Below are positions 1 to 10,369 of a DNA stretch of 48,505 bases, piece by piece. Each line of letters begins with the position of its first letter. Position 1 is the first letter of the stretch. Below the pieces are notes generated by a model. The model worked only from the letters and a program-made list of their open reading frames with translations, was not told the DNA's origin and ran no database searches. The position numbers were made by a program, and so were the translations under genes. This stretch comes from Pseudomonas sp. HMWF032 (lineage in GTDB: Bacteria > Pseudomonadota > Gammaproteobacteria > Pseudomonadales > Pseudomonadaceae). Location of the stretch: NCBI RefSeq assembly GCF_003060885.1, contig NZ_QAIG01000005.1, positions 1,155,833 to 1,204,337 of the forward strand. Reading direction: 5' to 3'.

Positions 1-1
1 T

Positions 2-244
2 GGGCGTGTCGGTCGTTATGATCAGTGCTGTTGGCAGGTCTTGGGGCAGGGGCAGTTCAGGGCGCAGGAGGGCAGTCAGCCTTTTCTCGGACAACTGGGG
101 CAACTTGAGCACGTAGCGGAGTGGAAGGTCGAGATGGTGGTGGCCGACGAATTGATCCACGATGCGGTCAAGGCCATGAAGAAGCAGCACCCCTATGAGA
201 CGCCGGCTTTTGACGTGTGGCGACTGTCGGATATTCAGTTCTAA
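2..244 (+). CDS. YqfO/NIF3-like domain protein, C-terminal part
   Basis: The reading frame is open from base 2 and ends at TAA 242-244, so the gene is cut by the window edge and its true start lies outside. The visible 80 residues run from GRVGRYDQCCWQ through a GQGQF turn to HPYETPAFDVWRL near the end. This HPYETPA signature marks the small Pseudomonas YqfO-type proteins of about 104 residues, which correspond to the inserted PII-like domain of NIF3 family proteins. Roughly the last three quarters are present. The biochemical role of the family is unsettled and I propose none. A bidirectional terminator follows directly. Confidence 0.8.
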   Translation, partial: GRVGRYDQCCWQVLGQGQFRAQEGSQPFLGQLGQLEHVAEWKVEMVVADELIHDAVKAMKKQHPYETPAFDVWRLSDIQF

Positions 245-247
245 TTC

Positions 248-276
248 AAAAAAGGCGCCTCTAAGGCGCCTTTTTT
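248..276. terminator. Bidirectional intrinsic terminator
   Basis: The arms aaaaaaggcgcct and aggcgcctttttt are perfectly complementary around a 3-nt loop. They are flanked by an A run on the left and a T run on the right, so the hairpin can end the YqfO-like gene on the plus strand and the L,D-transpeptidase-fold gene on the minus strand. Confidence 0.9.
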
Positions 277-287
277 GTGTCGGCCGA

Positions 288-791
288 TCAGGGCCTGATT
301 TCGATCAGTGTGCCGTCTTTGACCAGTGACCAGACTTCACGCATGTCGATGTTCTTCATGGCGATACAGCCTTCGGTCCAGTCCAGGGTATGGAAGAACC
401 ATTCGGGGTATTCCTCATCCAGCGGCGTGCCGTGGATCATGATCATGCCGCCTGCCGGTACGCCCTTGGCGCGGGCTTGCGCCTGGTCGCGGGCGTTGGG
501 GTAGGAGATGTGCATGGACAGGTTGTACTTGTCACTGGTCTTGCGCCAGTCGATCCAGTAGAAACCTTCTGGGGTGCGCAGATCGCCTTCACGTTGCTTG
601 GCTCCTTCAGGTTGTTTGCCCAGCGATACGCGGTAGGACTTGAGGGTGTTACCACGGCTGATGAGGTGCAGTTTGCGTTCGGATTTGACCACCAGCACTT
701 TGTCGATGGTCTTGCCGCTCAGGGTTGGGGTGGTGCTGGCGTGGCCAGTGAGGGCAACGGTCATGCAGAGTAGGGCGAGCAACCAGCGCAT
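288..791 (-). CDS. L,D-transpeptidase (YkuD) family protein, exported
   Basis: This 167-residue protein has a hydrophobic signal peptide (MRWLLALLCMTVALTGHA) followed by a YkuD catalytic domain. The active-site region reads MIMIHGTP around H120 and DWTEGCIAM around C142. Cys142 is the expected nucleophile of murein L,D-transpeptidases and carboxypeptidases. The usual His just before Gly-Cys is Glu here (TEGC rather than SHGC), a variant I associate with the YafK/DpaA-like branch. I chose the start at 791 because GGAAA lies about 8 bases upstream and the signal peptide then begins at once. An in-frame ATG at 803 would add MEIT and has no clear ribosome site. The protein probably acts on peptidoglycan or its lipoprotein crosslinks in the periplasm; the exact reaction is inferred. 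Confidence 0.85.
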   Translation of the reverse strand: MRWLLALLCMTVALTGHASTTPTLSGKTIDKVLVVKSERKLHLISRGNTLKSYRVSLGKQPEGAKQREGDLRTPEGFYWIDWRKTSDKYNLSMHISYPNARDQAQARAKGVPAGGMIMIHGTPLDEEYPEWFFHTLDWTEGCIAMKNIDMREVWSLVKDGTLIEIRP

Positions 792-806
792 TGTGATTTC
801 CATGGA

Positions 807-1364
807 TCAGAAGGTTTTCTTGTAGTGTGCGCGCAAGGCTTCGAGCGGCTCGTTGCGGACCGGGTAATGCTGCTGCAGGCGGTCTGCGAAGTAGCATTCT
901 AAGGTACGTCCAATGGTCGGGAAAGCCAGCTCTGACCAGGGGATGTCCTGTTCATGGAATAGCTGTACGTCAAGGCTTTCCTCGCCAGGGGCAAAGTCCA
1001 GGTCGACCAACTCGGCGCGAAACAGCATGTACACCTGATTGATATGCGGCAGATCGAACAGGGTATACAGGCTCAGGCTGCGTACCCGTGCGCAGGCTTC
1101 TTCATGGGTTTCGCGGGCGGCGGCCTGCTCCAGGGTTTCGCCGTTTTCCATAAAACCGGCAGGCAGGGTCCAGTAGCCACGTCGTGGCTCGATGGCGCGG
1201 CGACACAGCAGCACCTGCTCGCCCCACACTGGCAGGCAACCGGCAATGATGCGCGGGTTCTGGTAGTGCACGGTCTGGCACTGCGCACAGACGTGGCGCA
1301 GGCGGTTGTCGCCCTGCGGGATGATGTGGTTGATCGGGCCGCCACAGTTGCTACAGAACTTCAT
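807..1364 (-). CDS. NUDIX hydrolase with N-terminal zinc ribbon
   Basis: This is a 185-residue protein. A CxxC...CxxC zinc ribbon (C4, C7, C26, C29) precedes a Nudix fold. The Nudix box begins GFMENGE and continues RETHEEACA, so the catalytic Arg and Glu residues of the GX5EX7REUXEEXGU signature are present, while the late Gly is replaced by Cys. The layout resembles NudC-type NADH/decapping pyrophosphatases, but the protein is shorter than full NudC (about 260 residues), so the substrate is uncertain and may be a nucleotide-sugar or dinucleotide. The start at 1364 has GAGG about 8 bases upstream; 28 further in-frame codons upstream look non-coding. It is codirectional with the YkuD gene, 15 bases apart, and probably cotranscribed. 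Confidence 0.85.
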   Translation of the reverse strand: MKFCSNCGGPINHIIPQGDNRLRHVCAQCQTVHYQNPRIIAGCLPVWGEQVLLCRRAIEPRRGYWTLPAGFMENGETLEQAAARETHEEACARVRSLSLYTLFDLPHINQVYMLFRAELVDLDFAPGEESLDVQLFHEQDIPWSELAFPTIGRTLECYFADRLQQHYPVRNEPLEALRAHYKKTF

Positions 1365-1537
1365 GCCAGGTCCTCGCTGCGTGTCGGCTATCTTGGCGTG
1401 CGCGCCGGGTACTCGGCAAGCGACCTGAACGCTTGGCTTATCGAGCATCTGAATGATGCCTGGTAGCGGTCCGGGGCTTGGGCCGTGCGCCGCTTTCGTG
1501 CCATGATCGACGGCAGAATAAAAGACCGAGAATCCCC

Positions 1538-2143
1538 ATGCTGGACGAGTTGCTCCATCGCATGCGCGGCTATAGCCCGCTCAGTTTGCAGATCGACAAA
1601 CACTACCCTGAAGCCGCAGTGCTGGTGCCCATCACCCGCAGTGACGAACCGGAAGTGGTGCTAACCCTGCGTGCCAGTGGTTTGTCCACCCACAGTGGTG
1701 AGGTGGCTTTTCCCGGTGGTCGGCGCGACCCTGAGGATGTTGATCTGGTACAGACCGCCCTGCGCGAGGCCGAGGAAGAGATCGGGCTGCCGCCGGGTCT
1801 GGTCGAGGTGATCGGGCCGCTCAGTACCCTGGTGTCGCGCCACGGCATCAAGGTCACCCCCTACGTAGGGCTGGTGCCAGATTTTGTCGAATACCGGCCC
1901 AATGACGGCGAAATTGCCGCTGTTTTTGCCGTGCCTCTGGCGTTCTTTCGCGAGGATCCGCGGGAAACCACGCACCGCATCGATTACCTCGGGCGCAGCT
2001 GGTATGTGCCGAGTTACCGCTATGGCGAATACAAGATCTGGGGGCTGACGGCGATCATGCTGGTCGAGTTGGTCAACCTGGTGTTCGATGATGTGCAGAT
2101 CGACATGCACCAGCCGCCTGAGCATTTCACCAAGCTCACCTGA
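1538..2143 (+). CDS. CoA pyrophosphatase-type NUDIX hydrolase
   Basis: This 201-residue protein carries the signature of the CoA pyrophosphatase Nudix subfamily (NudL/Nudt7-like). The upstream motif LRASGLSTHSGEVAFPGGR is the family's extra block and merges into the Nudix box, which ends LREAEEEIGLPP. These enzymes cleave CoA or its derivatives into 3',5'-ADP and (acyl)phosphopantetheine. ATG 1538 begins MLDELLHRM, the expected N-terminus; the ribosome site before it is weak. The gene diverges from the zinc-ribbon Nudix gene and is followed 18 bases later by the carbonic-anhydrase-like gene, suggesting a short operon through the DUF1289 gene. Confidence 0.85.
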   Translation: MLDELLHRMRGYSPLSLQIDKHYPEAAVLVPITRSDEPEVVLTLRASGLSTHSGEVAFPGGRRDPEDVDLVQTALREAEEEIGLPPGLVEVIGPLSTLVSRHGIKVTPYVGLVPDFVEYRPNDGEIAAVFAVPLAFFREDPRETTHRIDYLGRSWYVPSYRYGEYKIWGLTAIMLVELVNLVFDDVQIDMHQPPEHFTKLT

Positions 2144-2161
2144 ACCTATGAGGAAGCATCC

Positions 2162-2686
2162 ATGAAATACCGCTTGGGTTCGTCCCACGTCGAAGCCCAT
2201 GCCGACAGCTGGGTTGCACCAAATGCCACTCTGGTCGGTAAGGTCAAGCTGGAGGCCGGTGCCAGCGTGTGGTTCAACGCTGTGCTGCGTGGCGACAACG
2301 AGCTGATTCATATCGGCGAGAACAGCAACGTGCAGGACGGCACGGTGATGCACACCGACATGGGCTTTCCGCTGACCCTGGGCAAGGGTGTGACCATTGG
2401 CCATAACGCCATGTTGCACGGCTGCACGGTGGGCGATTACAGCCTGATCGGCATTAATGCCGTCATTCTCAATGGGGCGAAAATCGGTAAGAACTGCATC
2501 ATTGGTGCCAACAGCCTGATCGGTGAAGGCAAGGAAATTCCCGACGGCTCGCTGGTTATGGGGTCGCCCGGAAAAGTGGTGCGCGAACTGACCGAACCCC
2601 AGAAAAAGATGCTCGAAGCCAGCGCTGCACACTACGTGCACAACGCTCAGCGCTATGCCCGTGACCTGGCCGTGCAGGACAACTGA
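2162..2686 (+). CDS. Gamma-carbonic anhydrase family protein (left-handed beta-helix)
   Basis: The 174-residue sequence is built of imperfect hexapeptide repeats (for example [45 protein letters not shown]), giving a left-handed parallel beta-helix trimer. His residues in TVMHTDMG and IGHNAMLHG match the metal-binding positions of the gamma-carbonic anhydrase, YrdA and PaaY group. Whether the enzyme hydrates CO2 cannot be told from sequence; many bacterial YrdA-like proteins show little activity. GAGGAAG precedes the start. The stop codon overlaps the next start as TGATG, so translation is probably coupled to the DUF1289 gene. Confidence 0.88.
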   Translation: MKYRLGSSHVEAHADSWVAPNATLVGKVKLEAGASVWFNAVLRGDNELIHIGENSNVQDGTVMHTDMGFPLTLGKGVTIGHNAMLHGCTVGDYSLIGINAVILNGAKIGKNCIIGANSLIGEGKEIPDGSLVMGSPGKVVRELTEPQKKMLEASAAHYVHNAQRYARDLAVQDN

Positions 2687-2874
2687 TGAGCAACGAACGT
2701 CCCGTTGTCTCGCCCTGTGTGCATGTGTGCGCGCTGGACGATGAAGATATCTGCATTGGCTGCCAGCGTACGGTTGCCGAAATTACCCGCTGGGGCCTGA
2801 TGGAGAACAGTGAGCGCCGTGAGGTGCTGATGCGCTGTCATGAGCGGGCCAAAGCCAAAGGCATTCTGCTGTAA
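2686..2874 (+). CDS. DUF1289 small cysteine-rich protein
   Basis: This is a 62-residue protein. Four cysteines are spaced SPCVHVC near the N-terminus and ICIGCQRT in the middle, followed by VAEITRWG and a basic C-terminal stretch with MRCHERAKAKG. This is the DUF1289 pattern, widespread as a small Fe-S or zinc-binding protein of unknown role. Its start overlaps the last base of the carbonic-anhydrase-like gene, so the pair is translationally coupled. I assign no function. Confidence 0.85.
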   Translation: MSNERPVVSPCVHVCALDDEDICIGCQRTVAEITRWGLMENSERREVLMRCHERAKAKGILL

Positions 2875-2883
2875 GAACCGGAT

Positions 2884-3005
2884 CACGATCTGCTGCGCGT
2901 CGGCCCTGCGGTGTTAAAAACAGGCTCGGAATGCTCATTTACAGCTCGTAAACTCCGCTTCCTCGCCTGTTTTTGCCTTGCAGTGCTCTAGCTCGCGAGA
3001 TCGTG
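2884..3005. repeat. 122-bp imperfect inverted repeat element, copy 1
   Basis: The element is bounded by CACGATCT on the left and AGATCGTG on the right, which are exact reverse complements. Nested inside are aaaaacaggctcgg and its near-complement cctcgcctgttttt. It fills most of the gap before purT. A second, rearranged copy lies at 19357-19477 and shares about 45 bases almost exactly. The structure suggests a non-autonomous palindromic (REP/MITE-like) element. Confidence 0.75.
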
Positions 3006-3044
3006 AACAGGTTTTAACTTTCTAGATCAGTTTGAGGACTCCCC

Positions 3045-4226
3045 ATGCCCCGTATCGGAACCCCTTTGTCGCCGAGCGCGACCCGTGTGCTGTTGTGTGG
3101 CTCTGGCGAGCTGGGCAAGGAAGTGCTGATCGAACTGCAGCGGCTCGGTGTTGAGGTTATTGCGGTGGATCGCTACGCCAATGCGCCGGCCATGCAGGTG
3201 GCGCACCGCAGCCATGTGATCAACATGCTCGATGGCGCAGCCCTGCGCGCGGTGATCGAGCTGGAGCAGCCGCATTTCATCGTCCCGGAAATTGAAGCGA
3301 TTGCCACCGCGACCCTGGTTGAGTTGGAGAATGAAGGTTTCACCGTCATCCCCAGCGCCCGCGCGGCGCAGCTGACCATGAACCGTGAAGGTATTCGCCG
3401 TCTGGCTGCCGAAGAGCTGGGCCTGCCAACCTCGCCTTACCGCTTTGCCGATTCCTTTGAAGAGTGCCGCGCTGCGGTTGAAGCGATTGGTTTTCCCTGT
3501 CTGATCAAGCCGATCATGAGTTCTTCCGGCAAGGGCCAGTCGGTGTTGAAAAGCCTGGATGATCTGCACGTCGCCTGGGATTACGCCCAAGCTGGTGGGC
3601 GCGCTGGCAAGGGCCGGGTGATTGTCGAGGGGTTTATCGACTTCGACTATGAAATTGCCTTGCTGACTGTGCGTCACAGCGGTGGCACGACGTTCTGTGC
3701 GCCGGTGGGGCATCGTCAGGTCAAGGGTGATTACCAAGAGTCCTGGCAGCCGCAACCGATGAGTGCCAAAGCGCAGGCCGAAGCCGAACGTATTGCGCTG
3801 GCGGTGACCGGCTCGCTGGGCGGGCGTGGGCTATTTGGCGTTGAACTGTTCGTCAAAGGGGATCAGGTGTGGTTCTGCGAAATCTCGCCGCGCCCGCATG
3901 ACACCGGCCTGGTCACCCTGATTTCTCAGGATCTGTCCGAGTTTGCCCTGCATGCGCGGGCCATTCTGGGGCTGCCTATTCCCACCATTCGACAGTTCGG
4001 CCCATCGGCCTCTGCCGTGGTGCTGGTCGAGGGTGAGTCGCAGCAGGTCAGCTTCGGTAATCTGGCAGCGGTGCTGGCTGAGCCGGATACCGCTTTGCGT
4101 CTGTTCGGCAAACCGGAAGTCAGTGGTCAGCGCCGTATGGGTGTGGCACTGGCGCGGGATGAATCATTGCAGGCGGCGCGGGCCAAGGCCACGCGTGCGG
4201 CGCAGGCGGTCAAGGTCGAACTGTGA
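3045..4226 (+). CDS. purT: Formate-dependent phosphoribosylglycinamide formyltransferase 2
   Basis: The 393-residue protein is full length for PurT, an ATP-grasp enzyme that uses formate and ATP to formylate GAR in purine synthesis. An N-terminal pre-ATP-grasp domain opens with [13 protein letters not shown]. The central ATP-grasp region includes [16 protein letters not shown]. The metal-binding end reads [20 protein letters not shown] followed by PHDTG. TTTGAGGAC lies just upstream of the start. A 122-bp inverted repeat sits in the upstream gap and may affect expression of the region. The stop codon overlaps the start of the following SGNH hydrolase gene. Confidence 0.96.
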   Translation: MPRIGTPLSPSATRVLLCGSGELGKEVLIELQRLGVEVIAVDRYANAPAMQVAHRSHVINMLDGAALRAVIELEQPHFIVPEIEAIATATLVELENEGFTVIPSARAAQLTMNREGIRRLAAEELGLPTSPYRFADSFEECRAAVEAIGFPCLIKPIMSSSGKGQSVLKSLDDLHVAWDYAQAGGRAGKGRVIVEGFIDFDYEIALLTVRHSGGTTFCAPVGHRQVKGDYQESWQPQPMSAKAQAEAERIALAVTGSLGGRGLFGVELFVKGDQVWFCEISPRPHDTGLVTLISQDLSEFALHARAILGLPIPTIRQFGPSASAVVLVEGESQQVSFGNLAAVLAEPDTALRLFGKPEVSGQRRMGVALARDESLQAARAKATRAAQAVKVEL

Positions 4227-4928
4227 GTGCGTTGCGCGCTTATGCCTGGTGGCTGGGATTGGCGCTGTTGGCGCCGATTGCCTTGCCGCTGGCCCTGCGC
4301 ACGCGCCGTAACACGCTGCGTTTGCCGCCAGCTGCAGGGCTGTTTAGCGGCGTGGCAGGTGCGGACTTACCGGGCGAGCCATTGCATCTGCTGGTGCTGG
4401 GCGAGTCGACCGTGGTCGGCGTGGGAGTGGATGAGCTTAGCTCTGCGCTGGTCGGGCAGTTGGCAGCGGCGCTGGCTGCGCGCAGCGGTCGTCCGGTTGT
4501 CTGGCGTGCATGCGGTGAAAATGGCATTACCGCCGCACAGGCCCATGAGCGGCTGTTGCCGCAGGTGCTCGATCAGCCCTTTGATCTGGCGCTGCTGGTG
4601 TTCGGCGTCAATGACACCACTCATCTGACTTCACTGCCGCGTTGGGAGGCAGCGCTTGGCGGTATGGCTGAAGCGTTGTTAGCTCGCGGCGCCCGGGTGG
4701 CCTTTAGCAGTGTGCCGCCGTTGCAGCATTTTACGGCCCTGCCCTGGCTGTTGCGGCGTTTGCTCGGCATGCGTGCCGGCCTGCTGGATGCGCGCCTGCG
4801 TCTGCTGGCTGCGCGTCATGGGGTGGGGCATCACACGGTTGAGCTGGAGTTTTCCGCTGAGTACCTGGCGCGTGATGGTTATCATCCGTCAGCGCTGGGG
4901 TATCGCGTATGGGCCGAGGGGCTGGCCC

Positions 4929-4957
<29 letters not shown>
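4223..4957 (+). CDS. SGNH/GDSL-type hydrolase
   Basis: This 244-residue protein has the four SGNH landmarks: the block I nucleophile in VLGESTVVG (S62), the Gly and Asn of FGVND (N130), and [10 protein letters not shown] carrying the catalytic Asp218 and His221. A hydrophobic N-terminus (about residues 8-25) could be a signal anchor, suggesting an envelope-associated esterase or lipase. It starts with GTG inside the last codons of purT (GTGA overlap), so translation is coupled although no metabolic link to purines is evident. Its last 29 bases overlap the 3' end of the convergent CNNM/CBS gene. The substrate is unknown. Confidence 0.85.
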
Positions 4958-6218
<1,261 letters not shown>

Positions 6219-6234
6219 GCAGTGAACCTGGGCG

Positions 6235-7035
6235 TCAGATGTGTAGGATGAATTCGCGAACCAGCTTGCTGCCGAAATAGGCCAACATCAGCAGACAAAA
6301 GCCCGCCAAGGTCCAGCGAATCGCTTTATGACCGCGCCAGCCGAGTTGGTGGCGGCCCCACAGCAGCACGGCAAATACCACCCAGGCGAAAAATGACAGG
6401 AAGGTCTTGTGCGCCAGGTGCTGGGCAAACAGGTCATTGATAAACAGCGCGCCGGACAGCAACGACAGCGATAGCAATGCCCAGCCCGCCCACAGGAAGC
6501 CGAACAGCAGGCTTTCCATGGTCTGTAGGGGTGGGAAGTTCTTGATCAGCCCGGAGGGGTGTTTGTGCTTGAGCTGATGGTCCTGCAGCAGCAGGAGCAG
6601 CGACTGGAATACGGCAATGGTCAGCATGCCGTAAGCCGTTACGGAGAGCAGGATGTGCGCCAGGATACCGGGCGCTTCATCAATCGGCCGGCTTGTGCCG
6701 CTGGGCATGAACTGCGCCAGCAGGACGGTCAGAAAGCCCAGTGGAAACAGCAGAATCAGCAGGTTTTCCACGGGGATGCGCGCGCAGGCCAGCAGGGTCA
6801 GCAGAATGACCGAGGCGGCAATCAGGCTGGCGGCGTTGAAAAAGTCCAGCGACAGACCCGTCGGACTGTACATCTGCATGAACAGACTGCTGGTATGAAA
6901 GAGCAGGGCGAAGACACCGAGCACAACCAGCAGGCGCTTATTGGTAGTGCTGCGCTGTTGCAGGCGCAGGCCCTGGTAGGAAGCGGCTGCCGCGTAGAGG
7001 CAGGCGGCAGCAAGGCTGGGTAGCAGAGGGTGCAT
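6235..7035 (-). CDS. Inner-membrane CcsA/HemX-like protein (YpjD type)
   Basis: The 266-residue integral membrane protein has about eight hydrophobic segments. The core is that of the CcsA/CcmC/HemX cytochrome c assembly fold: a central HILLSVTAYGMLTIA helix with its His, and a late helix pair LAHKTFLSFFAWVVFAVLLW and GRHQLGWRGHKAIRW with the conserved His residues. In many gammaproteobacteria this gene (ypjD) lies between ffh and corB, as here, divergent from ffh. The ytochrome assembly label comes from fold similarity; a specific role for YpjD is not established. Confidence 0.85.
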   Translation of the reverse strand: MHPLLPSLAAACLYAAAASYQGLRLQQRSTTNKRLLVVLGVFALLFHTSSLFMQMYSPTGLSLDFFNAASLIAASVILLTLLACARIPVENLLILLFPLGFLTVLLAQFMPSGTSRPIDEAPGILAHILLSVTAYGMLTIAVFQSLLLLLQDHQLKHKHPSGLIKNFPPLQTMESLLFGFLWAGWALLSLSLLSGALFINDLFAQHLAHKTFLSFFAWVVFAVLLWGRHQLGWRGHKAIRWTLAGFCLLMLAYFGSKLVREFILHI

Positions 7036-7153
7036 AAATCCTTGTCAGGCAAACCCGGAAGACGCGCAGTGTGGCATACAACCGCTGCGCCACGAAAGCG
7101 TCTGGGTCAGGCTCAGTTGCGATGAAACGCCAACAGAGCCGATTAGTCTTCGC

Positions 7154-7159
7154 TATAAT
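7154..7159 (+). promoter_or_regulatory. Candidate -10 element for ffh
   Basis: A perfect TATAAT hexamer lies 54 bases upstream of the ffh start in the divergent gap to the YpjD gene. No good -35 hexamer is seen at 16-18 bases spacing, so the call rests on the -10 alone. Confidence 0.5.
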
Positions 7160-7213
7160 CCGCCGCCTGTTACAAGCCTACCCTCGGCTCAGTTGAGCCT
7201 GAAAGGAACGAGC

Positions 7214-8587
7214 ATGTTTGAAAATCTGACTGACCGCCTCTCGCAGACCCTGCGCAATGTCACTGGCAAAGCCAAGCTGAGCGAAGACAACATCAAGGAC
7301 ACCCTGCGTGAAGTGCGCATGGCCTTGTTGGAAGCCGACGTGGCCCTGCCTGTGGTCAAGGACTTCGTTAATAAGGTCAAGGATCGTGCGGTCGGCACTG
7401 AAGTCTCGAAGAGCCTGACTCCAGGCCAGGCCTTTGTGAAGATCGTGCGTGCCGAGTTGGAAGAGCTGATGGGCGCGGCCAACGAAGACCTCGCGCTGAA
7501 TGCGGTGCCGCCAGCCGTGGTGCTGATGGCAGGTCTGCAGGGGGCGGGCAAGACCACTACCGTTGGCAAGTTGGCGCGCTTCCTTAAAGAACGCAAAAAG
7601 AAAACCGTGATGGTGGTGTCGGCTGACGTTTACCGTCCGGCCGCGATTAAACAACTGGAAACCCTGGCCAATGACATTGGCGTGACCTTCTTTCCTTCCG
7701 ACATCAGCCAGAAGCCGGTAGCGATTGCCGAGGCAGCGATCAAGGAAGCTAGGCTCAAATTCATTGATGTCGTGCTGGTGGATACCGCCGGTCGTCTGGC
7801 CATCGATGCCGAGATGATGGCGGAGATCCAGGCGCTGCATGCGGCGATCAGGCCGGTCGAGACTCTGTTCGTGGTCGACGCCATGACCGGCCAAGATGCC
7901 GCCAATACTGCCAAGGCCTTTAATGATGCGCTGCCGCTGACTGGTGTGGTGCTGACCAAGGTCGACGGTGATGCGCGCGGCGGTGCGGCGTTGTCGGTGC
8001 GGCACATTACCGGTAAGCCGATCAAGTTTATCGGTATGGGGGAAAAGACCGAGGCGCTGGAGCCGTTCCACCCGGACCGTATTGCCTCGCGCATTCTCGG
8101 TATGGGTGATGTGCTCAGTCTGATTGAGCAGGCCGAGCAGACTCTGGATCGCGAGAAGGCCGAGAAACTTACCAAGAAGCTGAAGAAGGGCAAAGGCTTC
8201 GATCTTGAAGACTTCCGTGATCAGTTGCAGCAGATGAAGAATATGGGTGGCCTCGGCGGCCTGATGGACAAGCTGCCGCAGATGGGTGGTGTCAATCTGG
8301 CGCAGATGGGCAATGCTCAGGGTGCTGCCGAGAAACAGTTCAAACAGATGGAAGCCATCATTAATTCGATGACGCCGGCCGAGCGTCGCGACCCCGAGAT
8401 CATCAGCGGTTCGCGCAAGCGTCGTATTGCCATGGGTTCCGGTACTCAGGTGCAGGACATTGGGCGCTTGATCAAGCAGCACAAGCAGATGCAGAAAATG
8501 ATGAAGAAATTCACTGCGAAAGGCGGTATGGCCAAGATGATGCGTGGCATGGGTGGGATGATGCCGGGCGGTCTGCCGAAGTTGTAA
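7214..8587 (+). CDS. ffh: Signal recognition particle protein Ffh
   Basis: This 457-residue GTPase binds 4.5S RNA and signal sequences to target nascent proteins to FtsY and the Sec translocon. The N domain occupies about residues 1-90. The G domain has the P-loop [16 protein letters not shown] and [10 protein letters not shown]. The C-terminal M domain is methionine-rich, with the RNA-binding segment [14 protein letters not shown] and a tail rich in MM and KM ([20 protein letters not shown]). AAAGGAACG precedes ATG 7214; seven upstream in-frame codons are not needed. It heads the block leading to the rpsP operon. Confidence 0.97.
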   Translation: MFENLTDRLSQTLRNVTGKAKLSEDNIKDTLREVRMALLEADVALPVVKDFVNKVKDRAVGTEVSKSLTPGQAFVKIVRAELEELMGAANEDLALNAVPPAVVLMAGLQGAGKTTTVGKLARFLKERKKKTVMVVSADVYRPAAIKQLETLANDIGVTFFPSDISQKPVAIAEAAIKEARLKFIDVVLVDTAGRLAIDAEMMAEIQALHAAIRPVETLFVVDAMTGQDAANTAKAFNDALPLTGVVLTKVDGDARGGAALSVRHITGKPIKFIGMGEKTEALEPFHPDRIASRILGMGDVLSLIEQAEQTLDREKAEKLTKKLKKGKGFDLEDFRDQLQQMKNMGGLGGLMDKLPQMGGVNLAQMGNAQGAAEKQFKQMEAIINSMTPAERRDPEIISGSRKRRIAMGSGTQVQDIGRLIKQHKQMQKMMKKFTAKGGMAKMMRGMGGMMPGGLPKL

Positions 8588-8612
8588 TAGCAGTAATAAC
8601 GGCTGCAATTGG

Positions 8613-8634
8613 GCTGGCAATACCGTTTGCCAGC
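8613..8634 (+). terminator. Hairpin after ffh
   Basis: Perfect 8-bp arms gctggcaa and ttgccagc surround a 6-nt loop, 25 bases after the ffh stop. No T run follows, so it may stabilise the 3' end or be a weak terminator rather than a classical one. Confidence 0.45.
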
Positions 8635-8676
8635 TTGGCTCGCAGCCAGCACCGACCGGCGGCTTGAAAAAGAGAT

Positions 8677-8704
8677 TTGCAAAAAGCCGGATAATCCTTA
8701 GAAT
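8677..8704 (+). promoter_or_regulatory. Candidate sigma70 promoter of the rpsP operon
   Basis: TTGCAA (8677-8682) and TAGAAT (8699-8704) are separated by 16 bases and lie about 75 bases upstream of rpsP, leaving a leader that contains GGCCTTTCGGGCC. The position fits independent transcription of rpsP-rimM-trmD-rplS from ffh. Confidence 0.55.
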
Positions 8705-8777
8705 ATGCGGCCTTTCGGGCCTAGTGCCCTATGCTTGCATTTCAGTTTTGCAGCACCGACTACAGGAAAGAAGTTCA

Positions 8778-9029
8778 ATGGTAACCATCCGTCTTGCCCG
8801 TGGCGGCTCCAAAAAGCGCCCGTTCTACCACCTGACCGTGACCAACAGCCGCAATGCGCGCGATGGTCGCTTCGTTGAGCGTATTGGTTTCTTCAACCCG
8901 GTTGCATCGGGCGCTGAAATCAAACTGTCTGTTGACCAAGAGCGTGCCGCTTACTGGCTCGGTCAAGGTGCACAGCCGTCTGAGCGTGTCGCTCAGCTGC
9001 TCAAGGAAGCTGCTAAGGCTGCAGCCTAA
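8778..9029 (+). CDS. rpsP: 30S ribosomal protein S16
   Basis: The 83-residue protein begins [19 protein letters not shown], the invariant N-terminus of bacterial S16, and contains [15 protein letters not shown]16 is an early assembly protein of the 30S body. ACAGGAAAGAAG provides the ribosome site for ATG 8778; in-frame codons further upstream cover the promoter and leader and are not coding. It is the first gene of the S16-RimM-TrmD-L19 operon, with rimM 5 bases downstream. Confidence 0.98.
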   Translation: MVTIRLARGGSKKRPFYHLTVTNSRNARDGRFVERIGFFNPVASGAEIKLSVDQERAAYWLGQGAQPSERVAQLLKEAAKAAA

Positions 9030-9034
9030 GCATT

Positions 9035-9571
9035 ATGAGCATGACGCCAGCTCCCGCTGAGGATCTTATCGTCCTCGGCAAGATTGTCTCGGTGCATGGC
9101 GTAAAAGGTGATGTGAAGGTCTATTCCTTTACTGAACCTTTGACCAACGTGCTCAATTACCCTCACTGGACGCTAAAGCGTGACGGCGAGGTTAAGCAAG
9201 TTGAAGTGGCCGGTGGACGTTTGCAAGGCAAAGTCCTGGTAGCCAAGTTGAAAGGGCTGGATGATCGCGAAGTGGCTCGTACCTTCGCGGGTTTTGACAT
9301 TTGTGTACCCCGTAACTTGCTCCCGGAACTAAGCGACGGCGACTACTACTGGTACGAGTTGGAAGGCCTCAAGGTTATTGATCAGGCAGGGCAATTGCTC
9401 GGCAAGGTTGATCATCTGTTTGAGACCGGTGCCAACGATGTGATGGTGGTTAAACCCTGTACCGACAGCCTGGATGGTCGCGAACGTCTTTTGCCGTATA
9501 CCGAGCAATGCGTGTTGTCGATTGATCTGAGTGCTGGCGAAATGCGGGTCGACTGGGATGCGGACTTTTAA
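9035..9571 (+). CDS. rimM: Ribosome maturation factor RimM
   Basis: This 178-residue protein has the family N-terminus [21 protein letters not shown], forming a small beta-barrel, and a C-terminal PRC-barrel domain with [12 protein letters not shown] and [13 protein letters not shown]. RimM binds S19 in the 30S head and aids 16S rRNA processing and assembly. It sits between rpsP (5-base gap) and trmD (5-base gap), the standard operon position. Confidence 0.97.
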   Translation: MSMTPAPAEDLIVLGKIVSVHGVKGDVKVYSFTEPLTNVLNYPHWTLKRDGEVKQVEVAGGRLQGKVLVAKLKGLDDREVARTFAGFDICVPRNLLPELSDGDYYWYELEGLKVIDQAGQLLGKVDHLFETGANDVMVVKPCTDSLDGRERLLPYTEQCVLSIDLSAGEMRVDWDADF

Positions 9572-9576
9572 GCCTG

Positions 9577-10329
9577 ATGCCAAATCTGCGCGTTGAAGTC
9601 ATTACGCTGTTCCCTGAAATGTTTGCCGCCATCAGTGAATATGGCATCACCAGCCGAGCGGTGAAGCAGGGCATGTTGCAATTGACCTGCTGGAATCCGC
9701 GTAGCTACACCACGGATCGTCATCACACGGTTGATGATCGGCCTTTCGGTGGTGGCCCTGGCATGGTGATGAAGATCAAGCCGCTTGAAGATGCTTTGGT
9801 TGATGCCAAGCATGCTGCAGGTGGCGCGGCCAAGGTGATTTACCTGTCGCCGCAAGGTCGCCAGCTGACGCAGTCAGCAGTTCGCGAACTGGCTAATGAG
9901 GGTGCCTTAATCCTAATTGCCGGGCGCTATGAAGGCATTGATGAGCGCTTTATTGAAGCGCATGTCGATGAAGAATGGTCGATTGGGGATTACGTCCTGT
10001 CTGGCGGTGAGCTGCCGGCCATGGTGCTGATCGACGCGGTAACGCGCCTATTGCCTGGTGCATTGGGTCATGCAAATTCGGCCGAAGAAGACTCCTTTAC
10101 GGATGGCTTGCTCGACTGCCCGCACTACACCCGTCCGGAGGTGTATGCGGATAAACGTGTTCCCGACGTGTTGCTGAGTGGCAACCACGAACACATCCGG
10201 CGCTGGCGTTTGCAGCAGTCCCTTGGTCGGACCTACGAACGACGCGCCGATCTTCTGGAAAGCCGCTCGCTTTCTGGAGAAGAGAAAAAGCTGCTGGAGG
10301 AATACGTCCGCCAGCGGGACGATAGTTAA
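9577..10329 (+). CDS. trmD: tRNA (guanine-N1)-methyltransferase TrmD
   Basis: The 250-residue SPOUT enzyme makes m1G37 in tRNAs and so prevents +1 frameshifting at proline codons. Family motifs are visible: VITLFPEMF at the N-terminus, [14 protein letters not shown], the trefoil-knot SAM site with [12 protein letters not shown] and [12 protein letters not shown], and a C-terminal RRADLL helix region. It lies 5 bases after rimM and 40 bases before rplS. Confidence 0.97.
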   Translation: MPNLRVEVITLFPEMFAAISEYGITSRAVKQGMLQLTCWNPRSYTTDRHHTVDDRPFGGGPGMVMKIKPLEDALVDAKHAAGGAAKVIYLSPQGRQLTQSAVRELANEGALILIAGRYEGIDERFIEAHVDEEWSIGDYVLSGGELPAMVLIDAVTRLLPGALGHANSAEEDSFTDGLLDCPHYTRPEVYADKRVPDVLLSGNHEHIRRWRLQQSLGRTYERRADLLESRSLSGEEKKLLEEYVRQRDDS

Positions 10330-10369
10330 TGTATCGATGACCGGCCGAGGCCTGTCTTAGGAGCGCAGC

